NCBI RefSeq assembly: GCF_000204415.1
Contig: NC_015416.1
Location: 124,001 to 188,000 of the forward strand
Source: Methanothrix soehngenii GP6
Lineage (GTDB): Archaea > Halobacteriota > Methanosarcinia > Methanotrichales > Methanotrichaceae
Reading direction: 5' to 3'
Length of the DNA stretch: 64,000 nt
The notes under the pieces are model-generated. The model was not told the DNA's origin. It searched no databases and was given only the letters and a program-made list of their open reading frames with translations. A program made the translations under genes and the position numbers. Below are positions 26,931 to 35,800 of the stretch, piece after piece (position 1 is the stretch's first letter; every line of letters starts with the position of its first letter).

Positions 26931-27099
26931 GAAATCGAGCTGGACAAGCGGAAATTCTGATGAATGGGCTTGAAACACCGCCCTTTCATCATCACATCTC
27001 TTTTGCTGCGAGAATTGCTCAAATCATATCCAGCAAGCCGAAGATCCTTCCAGAACCAAAGCGATTTATAGATCGAGCCCTAAAAGAACAGCGATTGTT

Positions 27100-27402
27100 A
27101 TGGCTGAATTAACAGGTGTTCCGGGAAAGATTGAGCTTAAATTCCGCTCAGGCAAAGGGGTTGAGGAGTTCGAGCAGAAGTATGCCCTCACCAACTCCGA
27201 GACGGCCTCATTTCTAAGAGGTCTTGCTGGAGAGATCGAGGCTGGCGGAGAGGTCTCAGTGAAATATGGCAGCATCAATATTTCCATCAATCCCGAGCCT
27301 CCAATCAAGGTCGAGGTGGAGTGCGAGAAGGATGAGCTTGAGATTGAGATAAAGCTCAAGGCAAAAAAGGATAAATCAGCCCCTGAAGAGGCTGAGGAAT
27401 AA
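27100..27402 (+). CDS. Small amphi-Trp-domain-like protein
   Basis: A 100-residue acidic protein. The order of secondary structure (helix FLRGLAGEIEAGGEV, strands VKYGSINISI and KVEVECEKDELEIEIKL) and the ending ...DELEIEIKLK resemble the amphi-Trp domain family common in haloarchaea and methanogens, although the characteristic Trp is absent. Function is unknown. It stands alone between the rubrerythrin gene and a convergent TPR gene, with a hairpin downstream. Confidence 0.55.
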   Translation: MAELTGVPGKIELKFRSGKGVEEFEQKYALTNSETASFLRGLAGEIEAGGEVSVKYGSINISINPEPPIKVEVECEKDELEIEIKLKAKKDKSAPEEAEE

Positions 27403-27471
27403 TCCTTTTTTCTTATAATTTGCGATTCAAGTTCACCCATAATAAATAGGAAGGTGCTAATAAATAACAGA

Positions 27472-27487
27472 GCCCGCGTTCGCGGGC
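27472..27487. terminator. Hairpin between convergent genes
   Basis: GCCCGCG-TT-CGCGGGC, a seven-base perfect stem with a two-base loop, placed between the ends of the amphi-Trp-like gene and the minus-strand TPR gene. It probably ends transcription from the right side, the left, or both. Confidence 0.55.
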
Positions 27488-27494
27488 TTCTGAT

Positions 27495-28247
27495 CTAGAT
27501 CAGCATCCCAAAAGCTTCTCTTGGCTTATTCATTGCCATTAGGGCATGCATCTTGCTGATCTTGGCAGAAGAATAACCGGGATCGATCTCCAGGGCCTTA
27601 TCATACTCCTGCTGGGCCTCCACAAGCTTTCCATCTGCATGCAGGGCCAATCCCTTACCCAAATAAGCCTGCTTATAATTGGGGTCGACCACCAGTGCCT
27701 GATCGAAGAGAGCTTTGGCATCCTCATAATTGCCCAAGGCCATTTGGGTGATTCCCTTCAGGTATAGGGCCTCTTTGTAATTCGGATCCAGAGCAATGGC
27801 ACCATCGAATTTTGCCACTGATTCCTCATACATCCCCTGCAGCTGAAGCAGACGGCCCTCCCGATACCAGTAGTTTTTGCTTTGGTTATTCAGCTCTGTA
27901 GCCTTTGAGGCAGCGATGGTGGCATTGGAATAGCTCTTTACTGCCATATATGACTCCGCGATGCCCGACCAGGCAGCTGCATTGCTGCCGTCCAACTGCA
28001 GAGCGTTGTAATAAGACTGGATCGATACATTGTAGTCTTTCAGAATCCTCTCCGTATCCCCTTTATGGACCCAGGCATTTACGTAGTTTGGGTCCTGAGC
28101 CACTGCCTGATTGAAATAGGCGAGAGCATCAGTATAATTTTTCGCTGCGTAGAGCTGTGACCCCTTCCAGTCGAAGTATTCAGTCTCCTCCGCTGCGCAT
28201 ATGCCGATAAAAATAATTATACACATCAAAATGCCTAACAACTTCAT
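27495..28247 (-). CDS. Secreted or membrane-anchored TPR protein
   Basis: The start is ATG 28247, with GGAGGACAAAATC before it (the frame to 28319 adds 24 residues without a site). The product begins MKLLGILMCIIIFIGICAAEE, a signal peptide or single anchor. The rest is six to seven tetratricopeptide repeats with the usual W/Y-G-Y-A-P pattern (for example AYFNQAVAQDPNYVNAWVHK and ALFDQALVVDPNYKQAYLGK). Such proteins act as protein-binding scaffolds outside the membrane. The partner is not evident from neighbours. Confidence 0.88.
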   Translation of the reverse strand: MKLLGILMCIIIFIGICAAEETEYFDWKGSQLYAAKNYTDALAYFNQAVAQDPNYVNAWVHKGDTERILKDYNVSIQSYYNALQLDGSNAAAWSGIAESYMAVKSYSNATIAASKATELNNQSKNYWYREGRLLQLQGMYEESVAKFDGAIALDPNYKEALYLKGITQMALGNYEDAKALFDQALVVDPNYKQAYLGKGLALHADGKLVEAQQEYDKALEIDPGYSSAKISKMHALMAMNKPREAFGMLI

Positions 28248-28364
28248 GATTTTGTCCTCCGTGATTCGCCAATTCTGATCATCAGATCGGCATTGTCCTC
28301 TATAGAAGGCTGGCACCATAATAAAAAAGTATTGCGGTTGTAAAGAGAATATTTTTTAACAAGC

Positions 28365-29054
28365 CTATTCCTCCTCGCCGTCGATAAGATTGCGCAACAC
28401 CAGCTCCTTTTTGCAGGCTACGGCCACATCGTTGTTCTGCAGATAGATCATCTTGGGAGTCCATTGCAGGAGGACTGATGCATCCGATGCGAATATGATT
28501 CCTCCTTCCGCCACGCCGACAACGAGAGGCAGATCCTTTCTGAAAGCCACCAGCCTGCGGGCGTCCGGAGAGATCACCAGCAATGCATAGCAGCCCTGCA
28601 GCCTTTTGAATGCATCCATACAGGCAGCGATAAAGCTACGACCTGCCTTTAGGCCCTCTTCTATGAGATGGGCGATCACCTCTGAATCAGTGCTACTGGT
28701 GAAGATATGGCCCCGGGAGAGGAGCTCCTCTTTGAGCTCCTTATGGTTCTCAATTACGCCATTGTGAACAATGGCCACCCTGTTCTTGCAGTCTGTATGA
28801 GGGTGAGCGTTGGCCACGCATATATGCCCATGTGTGGCTCTTCTGGTATGGGCTATGCCGATGTTTCCCTCAAACTCCTTTAAAAGGTCATCAATAGCTC
28901 CATCCAGCTTCCCTACAGATTTTGCGATAAACAGCCGGTCAGATAAGGTAGCTAAGCCCAGAGAATCATAATCCATTGATTCCAGGTTCTTAAGTCCTTG
29001 GAGCAAGATGGGCTTTGCCTCTTCCTCTCCGATGTAACCAATGATCCCGACCAT
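28365..29054 (-). CDS. Stand-alone GlmS-like class II amidotransferase domain lacking the catalytic Cys
   Basis: The 229 residues match the N-terminal glutaminase half of glucosamine-6-phosphate synthase: MVGIIGYIGEEEAKPILLQG, then GIAHTRRATHG, NAHPHTDC, IVHNGVIENHKELKEEL, and TSSTDSEVIAHLIEEGL. The sugar-isomerase (SIS) domains are absent. The N-terminal nucleophile Cys1 (normally MCGIVGY) is Val (ATG GTC), and Trp of TRWATHG is Arg. It should therefore not hydrolyse glutamine by the usual mechanism. It may be a regulatory or structural partner of another enzyme, or a relic under weak selection; the frame is intact. Confidence 0.85.
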   Translation of the reverse strand: MVGIIGYIGEEEAKPILLQGLKNLESMDYDSLGLATLSDRLFIAKSVGKLDGAIDDLLKEFEGNIGIAHTRRATHGHICVANAHPHTDCKNRVAIVHNGVIENHKELKEELLSRGHIFTSSTDSEVIAHLIEEGLKAGRSFIAACMDAFKRLQGCYALLVISPDARRLVAFRKDLPLVVGVAEGGIIFASDASVLLQWTPKMIYLQNNDVAVACKKELVLRNLIDGEEE

Positions 29055-29368
29055 TCCCCGCCATCCAAGATTAATACATTATATTAATTTTGTTGCTTGT
29101 TTCTGACATATATTTGCCGTTGCGACTTCGCTCGTGCTCGTCCGATCCCTGCCATGGAGACTGGACGCAAAATTTATCTGTGAACTGCGATGGAGAATAT
29201 GCCTGAAAACATGCGTACGCATCATCCTTTAGGCTCTGCATGAGAAAGCTTGTGCTCTCATATCCCTGTTCTTCCTCGGAGCCTCTGCTTTTTCTGGCAG
29301 GCTGAACTATTTGAAAAAGAGTTATGCTCCGAGCTGCGGTTTTTTGGATCCCGTCAGCCTGGATGAGA
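29055..29368. other. Intergenic region without recognised gene
   Basis: About 310 bases. The left 50 bases are AT-rich and hold the promoter of the GlmS-like gene (ATTAATATAATG on the minus strand near 29085). The remainder is unusually GC-balanced for spacer DNA, with a 12-base perfect palindrome ATGCGTACGCAT at 29211-29222 and an eight-base inverted repeat CTCGGAGC/GCTCCGAG (29275-29282 and 29326-29333) enclosing a CTGC/GCAG stem. No open frame is convincing. A structured RNA is possible but unproven. Confidence 0.35.
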
Positions 29369-29776
29369 TTAGGCCATCACCTGCTCTTTTAAGATATAGC
29401 GAATGAGATCCTCTGAGAGCTTGGTCTCTCTCTGCAGCTTCCTCACAGTCTCTTCAATGCTGTTTCCTTCGGACATGAGGGTGGAGATCCGGTTCACTAT
29501 CTGCTCTCCAATGGCATAATACTCGTCGATGTCCTTGCGGTGGCCCCATACATCTCCCTTCAGGAGCTGAACTCCCTGAATCTCCAGGAACTGCTGAGCG
29601 GCCCGGGACATGGTCTCATGGTAAGATGGTGGTATCTGAACGGCGCGCAGACGGGGACATGACTGCACCAGATTCATCACATCCATGTTAGAGGCCCTGA
29701 AAGCTAGATGAACCAACTGCTCATTCCTGTTCAGATCTGTGATCTCCTTTTTTGAACTTACTACCCTCAGCTTCAT
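29369..29776 (-). CDS. DUF1699 family protein
   Basis: A 135-residue protein starting MKLRVVSSKKEITDLN, with the segments VHLAFRASNMDVMNLVQSCP, IQIPPSYHETMSRAAQQFLE and the highly typical LLKGDVWGHRKDIDEYY. I recognise it as DUF1699, a family restricted to methanogenic archaea and of unknown function. The leucine-rich-repeat-like N-terminus is followed by a helical C-terminus. A TATTTATA box (minus strand) is about 25 bases upstream of the ATG, so the message has little or no leader. The longer frame to 29788 adds four residues. Confidence 0.82.
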   Translation of the reverse strand: MKLRVVSSKKEITDLNRNEQLVHLAFRASNMDVMNLVQSCPRLRAVQIPPSYHETMSRAAQQFLEIQGVQLLKGDVWGHRKDIDEYYAIGEQIVNRISTLMSEGNSIEETVRKLQRETKLSEDLIRYILKEQVMA

Positions 29777-29799
29777 GATACATACCAATGCTCTTAAAA

Positions 29800-29807
29800 T
29801 ATTTATA
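29800..29807 (-). promoter_or_regulatory. TATA box of the DUF1699 gene
   Basis: TATAAATA on the minus strand, flanked by AT-rich DNA, 24-31 bases upstream of the ATG at 29776. Confidence 0.5.
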
Positions 29808-29997
29808 GATAATGGTAATCATAGTAATCCATAATTAGATATACTGAGATCAGAAATTGAATTAGGAAAATATTTATGCTCCGGAGCAAAAGCGCTCAGA
29901 TAAATGTTAAATTGTTCTATGTGTTTTTATGATAAGAAACAATTTATATTTTCACAACAGCAATTGCCTGGCAAATACTGAAGGTCCAATACCACAA

Positions 29998-30969
29998 TCA
30001 AGGATGCTCAGAGCGAAAAAAAGCAATAGCTGCAGCGCAGTTGCCCAGAATGCTTCCAGCCAGCTCCTGGCTTGGCCAGGGCCCCAATCCGCAGTCCGGG
30101 CCAGTGGCAATTAGCCTATCGCCGAACTGGGCATAGGCCTGATCCAACCTGCTCTTCATGATAAGAGGCGATTCCAGGCTGGTGATCTCCCTTTCCAGAC
30201 GGGGCAGATCTTCCCATAGATTTACTTTATATCTATCATTAAGCTGGGCAGATAGAGAGAAGATATCGGTGCGAGCGATTCCCGCCCTCAGATATGTCCC
30301 AGTATCCTCCAGGACCTCCCTCTCGATCAGCTTCAGGTAATCAGGATGAGCCGCTGACTCGACTCCTAAGATGTCTATCCCCGAGACGTGCGCGCACAGC
30401 TCGGCATAGAGAGGTGAGTGCAGATGCACCTCGCAGTGCATTCCCTGACAGGGGCGGCTGGCGATCTCCAGAGCCTCCTGAATCTCTTCCTCAGAGAAGA
30501 TGATATTGGAGTTCAGGCCCAAGCTCGGCTCGTCCAGTGAGGCAATGGCCATCTTTCCCTCTTCCTTTGCCCATTCCAGGAACCTGGAAACGCTCTCCGC
30601 CAGGGTATAAAGAATATCAGTGTAATGCGTCGCCGCAAAAGCGGATATGTATAACTCAACCGGTCCCGTGACGCAGACCCGCACCTTCTGACCGGGAGGG
30701 ACGGCCTGTAGCTCCAGTATCTCCGCCTTTTCTCTCCGGATCAGAAAGGGGCTTTCAGTCATATCCGGATCCTTGATGGGGTCCATGAACATGCGAATCA
30801 TATCCCGGAGCTGAGGATAGGTAGGAATCTCCACCCCGGCACGGATCTTCTCGGCCAGAACCTGGCCTACGAGTTGCAGATACCGATCCCTGGAAAGGCC
30901 ATCCAGCCTAACTCCCCTGGGCAGGGGATAGCTGCCGATATCATCGAAGAATATTCTCTCCTGCTCCAT
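29998..30969 (-). CDS. Core-MetE-like methionine synthase
   Basis: Cobalamin-independent methionine synthase catalytic half, 323 residues, without the N-terminal folate-binding half of bacterial MetE. Archaeal proteins of this kind are thought to use a methyl-corrinoid protein as methyl donor to homocysteine. Zinc-ligand motifs are visible: QGMHCEVHLHSP (His-x-Cys type, near residue 176) and GPDCGLGPWP with the last Cys near residue 293. DEPSLG near residue 146 is the homocysteine loop. A GGAGG ribosome site precedes the ATG. Threonine synthase lies 21 bases upstream on the same strand, so the two form an amino-acid operon. Confidence 0.83.
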   Translation of the reverse strand: MEQERIFFDDIGSYPLPRGVRLDGLSRDRYLQLVGQVLAEKIRAGVEIPTYPQLRDMIRMFMDPIKDPDMTESPFLIRREKAEILELQAVPPGQKVRVCVTGPVELYISAFAATHYTDILYTLAESVSRFLEWAKEEGKMAIASLDEPSLGLNSNIIFSEEEIQEALEIASRPCQGMHCEVHLHSPLYAELCAHVSGIDILGVESAAHPDYLKLIEREVLEDTGTYLRAGIARTDIFSLSAQLNDRYKVNLWEDLPRLEREITSLESPLIMKSRLDQAYAQFGDRLIATGPDCGLGPWPSQELAGSILGNCAAAIAFFRSEHP

Positions 30970-30990
30970 CCTATTGCCTCCAGTAATCGA

Positions 30991-32340
30991 TCAGAAAAAG
31001 CCCTTCAGATAATTCTTCAGTGAAGCGTAGCTGCCATCCATCTCCAGGTAGTGCTCCTCCTTCTCATCAAGACTGGCCATGGCTGGAGGAAGAGAGGGAT
31101 TCACCCCTGTAAGGCGCACAATCTCATCCGGGAACTTGGCAGGATCTGCCGTCTCCAGGGAGACGGCGGGGCTCCAGTCTCCGAATTCATCCAGATACCT
31201 CACCAGCCCCGCCCATCCAACTGCACCGTGGGGCTCGAGGAGGACCTTGTACTGAGAGTAAGCCTCTCTGATGGTCTGGCGGGTCTCCTCATCGCTGATA
31301 GATACGGCATAGATCTCCTCGCGCATGGCGGAGAGGTCCGGCTGCCTGGCTACCTGTCCGGTCTCATCCATCTGGCCGCCGTAAAGGGAGAAGAGCCGGG
31401 CAAGGTTACTGGGATGGCCGACGTTCATGGCATTGGAGATGCAGTTCTTGCTCGGCCGGATTGGCTCATAGACGCCGGTCTGCATGAAGCGAGGAAACTC
31501 GTCGTTCTCATTGGTGGCCGCCACGAACTTTTTCACAGGAAGCCCCATCTTCAGAGCGATAAGACCGCCCATCAGGTCGCCGAAGTTTCCGCTGGGAACA
31601 GAGAAGACCACCTCCTCTCCTCCGGGTGCAACCCGAGAATGAGCATAGAAGTAATAGACCGCCTGGGGCAGCAGCCGGCCGACATTTATGGAGTTGGCTG
31701 AGGAGAGCTCGAGTCCCTTGAGCTCCGGATCGACAAATGCCTGCTTGACCAGGGCCTGACAGTCATCGAACTTGCCGGTTACGGCCAGAGGATAGATGTT
31801 CTCGCCAAGTGTGGTCATCTGCCGGCGCTGCCTTTCCGTAACCTCCCTCTCCGGGAATAGCACTATCACCTTGATATTCTCCAGGCCATAAAATGCATGC
31901 GCTACCGCAGAGCCGGTGTCCCCAGAAGTGGCAGTTAAAATAATCATGCTCCTTCCCTCCTCTTTGAGGAAGTACTGCATCAGCCTGCCCATCAGCCTGG
32001 CGGCAAAGTCCTTGAATGAGCAGGTAGGACCCCGATCCAGCCGCAGCAGGTACTTGCCGTCATAGACCCGCTCCAGGGGAACCTCATAGCTGTAGGCGTC
32101 TTTTAGCATATCCTCTAGAGCCGATTCTTCCACCAGGTCGCCAAGATATGGCTTGATGACCTGGTATGCGATCTGATGATAGCTCATCTGAGGAAAATTC
32201 CGGATGGTTTCCGGGGAGAGAGAAGGGAACATCTCGGGCATATAGAGCCCCTTATCCGGGGCCTGGCCAGCCAGGAGAGCCCCTTTAAAGTCCACCCTAT
32301 CCAGGTGGCCGTTGGTGCTGAAGAACTTGATTAGAGACAT
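30991..32340 (-). CDS. thrC: Threonine synthase
   Basis: PLP enzyme that converts O-phosphohomoserine to threonine. Motifs: the PLP lysine in PTCSFKDFAARLMGRLMQ near residue 115, the TSGDTGSAVAHAF phosphate loop, SVPSGNFGDLMGGLIA, and the C-terminal GVNPSLPPAM. At 449 residues it is of the longer fungal/proteobacterial-type group with an N-terminal extension (STNGHLDRVDFKGALLAGQAPDKGLYMPE). It is followed by the methionine synthase-like gene. Cysteate synthase at 58038 is a distant paralogue. Confidence 0.95.
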   Translation of the reverse strand: MSLIKFFSTNGHLDRVDFKGALLAGQAPDKGLYMPEMFPSLSPETIRNFPQMSYHQIAYQVIKPYLGDLVEESALEDMLKDAYSYEVPLERVYDGKYLLRLDRGPTCSFKDFAARLMGRLMQYFLKEEGRSMIILTATSGDTGSAVAHAFYGLENIKVIVLFPEREVTERQRRQMTTLGENIYPLAVTGKFDDCQALVKQAFVDPELKGLELSSANSINVGRLLPQAVYYFYAHSRVAPGGEEVVFSVPSGNFGDLMGGLIALKMGLPVKKFVAATNENDEFPRFMQTGVYEPIRPSKNCISNAMNVGHPSNLARLFSLYGGQMDETGQVARQPDLSAMREEIYAVSISDEETRQTIREAYSQYKVLLEPHGAVGWAGLVRYLDEFGDWSPAVSLETADPAKFPDEIVRLTGVNPSLPPAMASLDEKEEHYLEMDGSYASLKNYLKGFF

Positions 32341-32398
32341 AGTCCTTTGTGGTTGAGATGGCCTGATCTTTAAATCTTCGCCATTTGACCGATTGAAT

Positions 32399-33259
32399 TC
32401 AAGCGCTTGATCTTTCGCAATAGTCCACCAGAGCTCTCAGGATATCGGTATCCTTGAGCATTCCCATCAGCTTGCGGCTCGTTTTAACCACCGGCATCTG
32501 ATCGATCCGGTTCTTGCGCATTACAGCAGCGCAGTCGCTCACCTTGTCCGTCTTGAATGCCGTCTTTGGCGGGACCATTGCCTCGCGTACGGGTATATCG
32601 CGCAGCCTTATCCTGGAGACGGTGTAATACTTATTGATGGTTCGCATCACCCGGTCCCACATCCAGGCATCCTCCCCACCGTCTGCGGACATGTCCGTCT
32701 TCTCCACCGAATCCTCGATGACGCTGGCCTTGATTAGATCCCTGTCAGAGATCATGCCCACCAGCTTCAGGTCGGTATCTATAACCGGACAGGCCTCGAC
32801 AGCCGCAAACTCCATGATCGATCCTGCTACCGGCAGGGGCATCTCGCTCCAGAGTACAACCGTTTCCTTCTCCAGGTACGGCTCTATGCTCTCCTCTATG
32901 TTCATGCCCTCTGCCACCCGGACGATGTCCGCCACTGTGACCAGCCCCACCAGCTCTTTGCCCTCAACCACAGGAAGGCGCCTTATCTTATGCTGGATAA
33001 GAAGCTTTGAAGCCTCAACTATGCTCCTGTCCGGGCTTATCACAACCGGATCGCGGGTCATGAGCAGAGCAGTCTGGTCCTCCTCCCGATTGCGGAGCAG
33101 ATCGGATCGGGTTATGATCCCCACCACCTCTCCTTTCTTCACCACCGGCAGGCCGGATACCTTCCGGTCCTGAAGGGTCTTCAAGACATCGTCCCTGTTT
33201 CCGGGGATCTCGGCATAGGCGACCTCCCGAACCATCACATCTCTGACAAGAATCTTCAA
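32399..33259 (-). CDS. Four-CBS-domain protein
   Basis: A 286-residue protein made only of CBS domains: two tandem Bateman pairs, with repeats beginning near residues 7, 70, 130 and 220 (VMVREVAYAEIPGN, LMTRDPVVISPDRS, SIMEFAAVEACPV, VREAMVPPKTAFK). CBS pairs bind adenosyl ligands and act as energy sensors. No catalytic domain is attached. The start overlaps the stop of the upstream UspA gene (ATGA), so the two are translationally coupled, a frequent CBS-Usp pairing that suggests a shared response to nucleotide state. Confidence 0.9.
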   Translation of the reverse strand: MKILVRDVMVREVAYAEIPGNRDDVLKTLQDRKVSGLPVVKKGEVVGIITRSDLLRNREEDQTALLMTRDPVVISPDRSIVEASKLLIQHKIRRLPVVEGKELVGLVTVADIVRVAEGMNIEESIEPYLEKETVVLWSEMPLPVAGSIMEFAAVEACPVIDTDLKLVGMISDRDLIKASVIEDSVEKTDMSADGGEDAWMWDRVMRTINKYYTVSRIRLRDIPVREAMVPPKTAFKTDKVSDCAAVMRKNRIDQMPVVKTSRKLMGMLKDTDILRALVDYCERSSA

Positions 33260-33693
33260 GACTCTTCCCTCGGAACAGTCAAAACGGGAATCCTGGAGTT
33301 GCGTACCACCTTCTCAGCCACGCTTCCCAGGAGGAATTTGTCAAGCCCAGTGCGTCCCACAGCGCCGACGATGATTACATTTGCCCCCTTTTTCTTAGCA
33401 TAGCTAATGATCTCATCGCTGGGATTGCCTTCCACAACTGCTCCATCGAAGTCGACGCCATTCTTCTCCGCCAGCTCCTGGACCTGCTTTATCGCTTCCT
33501 TTCCCTCTTTGAGCAGAAGCTCTTTGATGCTGAACAGCAGCATATCATCAGGCAGATGAGCCGTCCTTTGAGTGTCCGCCACATAGACGGCATAGACCTT
33601 TCCTCCTGAGATCTTTCCCAGCTCCACTGCTACTTTTGCCGCTCTCAATCCGTGCTCCGATCCATCGGTTGCCGCTAGAATCTTCTCGAACAT
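33256..33693 (-). CDS. Universal stress protein (UspA family)
   Basis: The start at 33693 (MFEKILAATDGSEHGLRAAK) is preferred over a frame with four extra residues. The ATP-loop GAVGRTGLDKFLLGSVAEKVVRNSRIPVLTVP fits the classical GxxGxGxxxxxxG-S pattern, with Ser where the 23280 copy has Cys (first 20 residues hold the key glycines). It overlaps the CBS gene by four bases and probably acts with it. Confidence 0.92.
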   Translation of the reverse strand: MFEKILAATDGSEHGLRAAKVAVELGKISGGKVYAVYVADTQRTAHLPDDMLLFSIKELLLKEGKEAIKQVQELAEKNGVDFDGAVVEGNPSDEIISYAKKKGANVIIVGAVGRTGLDKFLLGSVAEKVVRNSRIPVLTVPREES

Positions 33694-33714
33694 GATCCAC
33701 CCCAATAATTAAAG

Positions 33715-34815
33715 CTAGAAGATCGCTAATATATCAGTTGGCTCGGCCCTCCGCACAATGCTTCGGAGAGGATGAGTCGATCCCCAAAGGTTGTTTGAGC
33801 TTCCGTTGATGACCATCACCTTTGCCTCTTTTCCTTCCCTTATGGACCCGAGCTTCTGATCAAGCCCCATTATTTCAGCGCCATTTAGAGTGCACATCTT
33901 AAATACCTGTCTATCGTCATGCAGCAAAGCCCTGCTGATCAGATGCATCTCCATGAACATATTCGGGGAGTTGAGCATCACATTATCCGTTCCAACTCCA
34001 ACAGTTATCCCCAGTTCAATCATCCTCTTCACATTGGGAAGGCCTGAGCCGGTGATCAGATTCGATCGGGGGCAGATCACCAGAGCAATGCCCTTCTGGG
34101 CCGCAGATCTGAGGTCAGACTCCTCTGCTCGGCTCATATGCACCAGATGATCGGGCAAAAGTGAGAAGGCATCAGGTATATCGTCTCTGGCTGACTCGCC
34201 CGCATGGATGGCCAGCGCCTTGCCCGCCCGGCGCGCCTCCAAGATCATTCTCTGGATAAGGCTGGGATCGAAATCCCTGGTGCTGCTTATTCCCAGGCCA
34301 TAGCAGCCTTCCGGCGTCTCCGTCTCTCCCTGCGCTGGCCGGCCAAAGATGCGCACGAGGAGGGGCATATCCTTCGCCGCCTCCTGCAGCATCCTGACTC
34401 CTGCCTCGCCTCCCTCGCGAAAGTCAGCAAAGGCATAGGTGCCCGAGTCCACCATCTGGGCCAGGCTTCTTCTCATGCCCTCAATGAGACGCTCACGCGG
34501 CGTCTCACTCAGCAGGCTTATTTTCAGGCCTTTTGGGCCGACGAGCTCGGAGAGGGGGAGGAATGGAGGATCCTTGAATGCCGAGTCGCCCAGATGAATG
34601 TGAGAATTGACAAAACGAGGGCAGACTATCCCCTCAAGATCGGCGTCCACTTGACCGGTGCCCGCTTCTTTTATGCTTCCGTCCCGGATGCTGATGTAGC
34701 CCTCAATGGGCTGGAAATCATCGCCATAGATTATGGTTCCCTGCAGAATGAGCTCATCCTGTTTGAGCCTGGCTGCACCAGGCGGAGCTACTTTGGGCTT
34801 GGCGATATTTGACAT
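33715..34815 (-). CDS. Amidohydrolase (chlorohydrolase/adenosine deaminase-like)
   Basis: Metal-dependent hydrolase of the cytosine/adenosine-deaminase group. Motifs: NSHIHLGD (first two His ligands), LAIHAGES (His), HLVHMS (His) and VGVGTDNVMLN (Asp). The C-terminal GSIREGKEAKVMVI closes the beta-sandwich. I start it at ATG 34815; a TTG at 34866 would add 17 residues. The neighbouring divergent gene makes a riboflavin-pathway enzyme, but no common pathway is evident. The substrate is unknown; S-adenosylhomocysteine/5'-deoxyadenosine deaminase-like activity is one possibility. Confidence 0.83.
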   Translation of the reverse strand: MSNIAKPKVAPPGAARLKQDELILQGTIIYGDDFQPIEGYISIRDGSIKEAGTGQVDADLEGIVCPRFVNSHIHLGDSAFKDPPFLPLSELVGPKGLKISLLSETPRERLIEGMRRSLAQMVDSGTYAFADFREGGEAGVRMLQEAAKDMPLLVRIFGRPAQGETETPEGCYGLGISSTRDFDPSLIQRMILEARRAGKALAIHAGESARDDIPDAFSLLPDHLVHMSRAEESDLRSAAQKGIALVICPRSNLITGSGLPNVKRMIELGITVGVGTDNVMLNSPNMFMEMHLISRALLHDDRQVFKMCTLNGAEIMGLDQKLGSIREGKEAKVMVINGSSNNLWGSTHPLRSIVRRAEPTDILAIF

Positions 34816-34912
34816 GGCTATGGTTATAAGACGAGGCAATGTATTTAGCTTCTCATAGTAGAACAAAAGGATCAGAATAAGAATACGGCGAGAATATGAC
34901 GGCGGAGATCAT

Positions 34913-35575
34913 TTGAACAGGCCATTTGTTTTCATAAACAGCGCCATGAGCGCGGACGGCAAGATCAGCTCAAGAGACCGCAGACAGATAAGGATCTCGG
35001 GCAAAGAGGATCTAATGAGGGTAGATGAGCTGCGGGCTGCAAGCGATGCCATCATGGTGGGGGTGGGGACGGTTCTGGCAGACGATCCCGGGCTGAGGGT
35101 CAAATCCAGGATCCTGCGGGAGAAGAGAAAGGATATGGGGCAGCTGAAAGAGCCCTTCAGAATTGTGGCGGATAGCAACGCTCGAACTCCGGCCAATGCA
35201 AAGATCCTCGGGCCTGGGTGCATGATCGCAGTATCCTATTCTGCCCCTGAGGAGAGACTGGATAGGCTTCGATCTGGCTGTGAGATAATCAAATGCGGCA
35301 CCGAGATGGTGGACCTGCCAGGGCTCATGGAAGAGCTGTATAACCGGGGGGTAAGGCGCCTTATGGTGGAAGGCGGCGCCCGCCTCAACTGGTCATTGAT
35401 AGAGCTTGGTCTGGTCGATGAGATTTACATCTACATAGGAGGGCTGATAATAGGGGGAGAGAGAGCTCCCAGCCTGGTAGATGGCCCTGGATTTCGGAAT
35501 TCCTTTCCCAGGCTCAGCCTCCAGTCTGTTCAGAGGCTGGATGAGGGCCTCCTGCTTCAGTGGGAGCTTCATTAA
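34913..35575 (+). CDS. arfC: 2,5-diamino-6-ribosylaminopyrimidinone phosphate reductase (archaeal RibD C-terminal type)
   Basis: NADPH-dependent reductase of archaeal riboflavin and F420/FAD precursor synthesis. Motifs: the N-terminal FVFINSAMSADGKISS, a GVGTVLADDPGLRV signature at about residue 50, RRLMVEGGARLNWSLIELGLVDEIYIY (VEGGA loop at 140-150) and IIGGERAP. The length of 220 residues matches the archaeal monofunctional enzyme. The start is TTG 34913 with GGAG six bases upstream. The frame ends just before the accessory island begins. Confidence 0.92.
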   Translation: MNRPFVFINSAMSADGKISSRDRRQIRISGKEDLMRVDELRAASDAIMVGVGTVLADDPGLRVKSRILREKRKDMGQLKEPFRIVADSNARTPANAKILGPGCMIAVSYSAPEERLDRLRSGCEIIKCGTEMVDLPGLMEELYNRGVRRLMVEGGARLNWSLIELGLVDEIYIYIGGLIIGGERAPSLVDGPGFRNSFPRLSLQSVQRLDEGLLLQWELH

Positions 35576-35611
35576 AGGGTTCACCGAAATACCGTAGATT
35601 TCAAGGATGAC

Positions 35612-35800
35612 TTGCGTATTGTGGATATCAGCAAGATAGACTTCGATAAATTAAAGGACATTTTTAGGAGAAACCGCAAGAATACGGTTACAGAGAGCCT
35701 TGTGAGCGCCATAGAATCAAGGCTGAGCCAAATGGTCAACCTCAACCGCACAAGGATAGATTACCTTGAGAAGTTCCAGAAAATGATAGATGAAAAATAG
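35612..35800 (+). pseudogene. C-terminal remnant of a type I restriction R subunit-like protein
   Basis: A 62-codon frame whose product (KIDFDKLKDIFRRNRKNTVT, then SRLSQMVNLNRTRIDYLEKF) resembles the C-terminal helical region (DUF3387/EcoEI R C-terminal type) of HsdR-like helicase-nucleases. The helicase and nuclease parts are absent, and there is no real start (only a TTG without a ribosome site). It is a relic that marks the left edge of a defence-rich segment. Confidence 0.55.
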
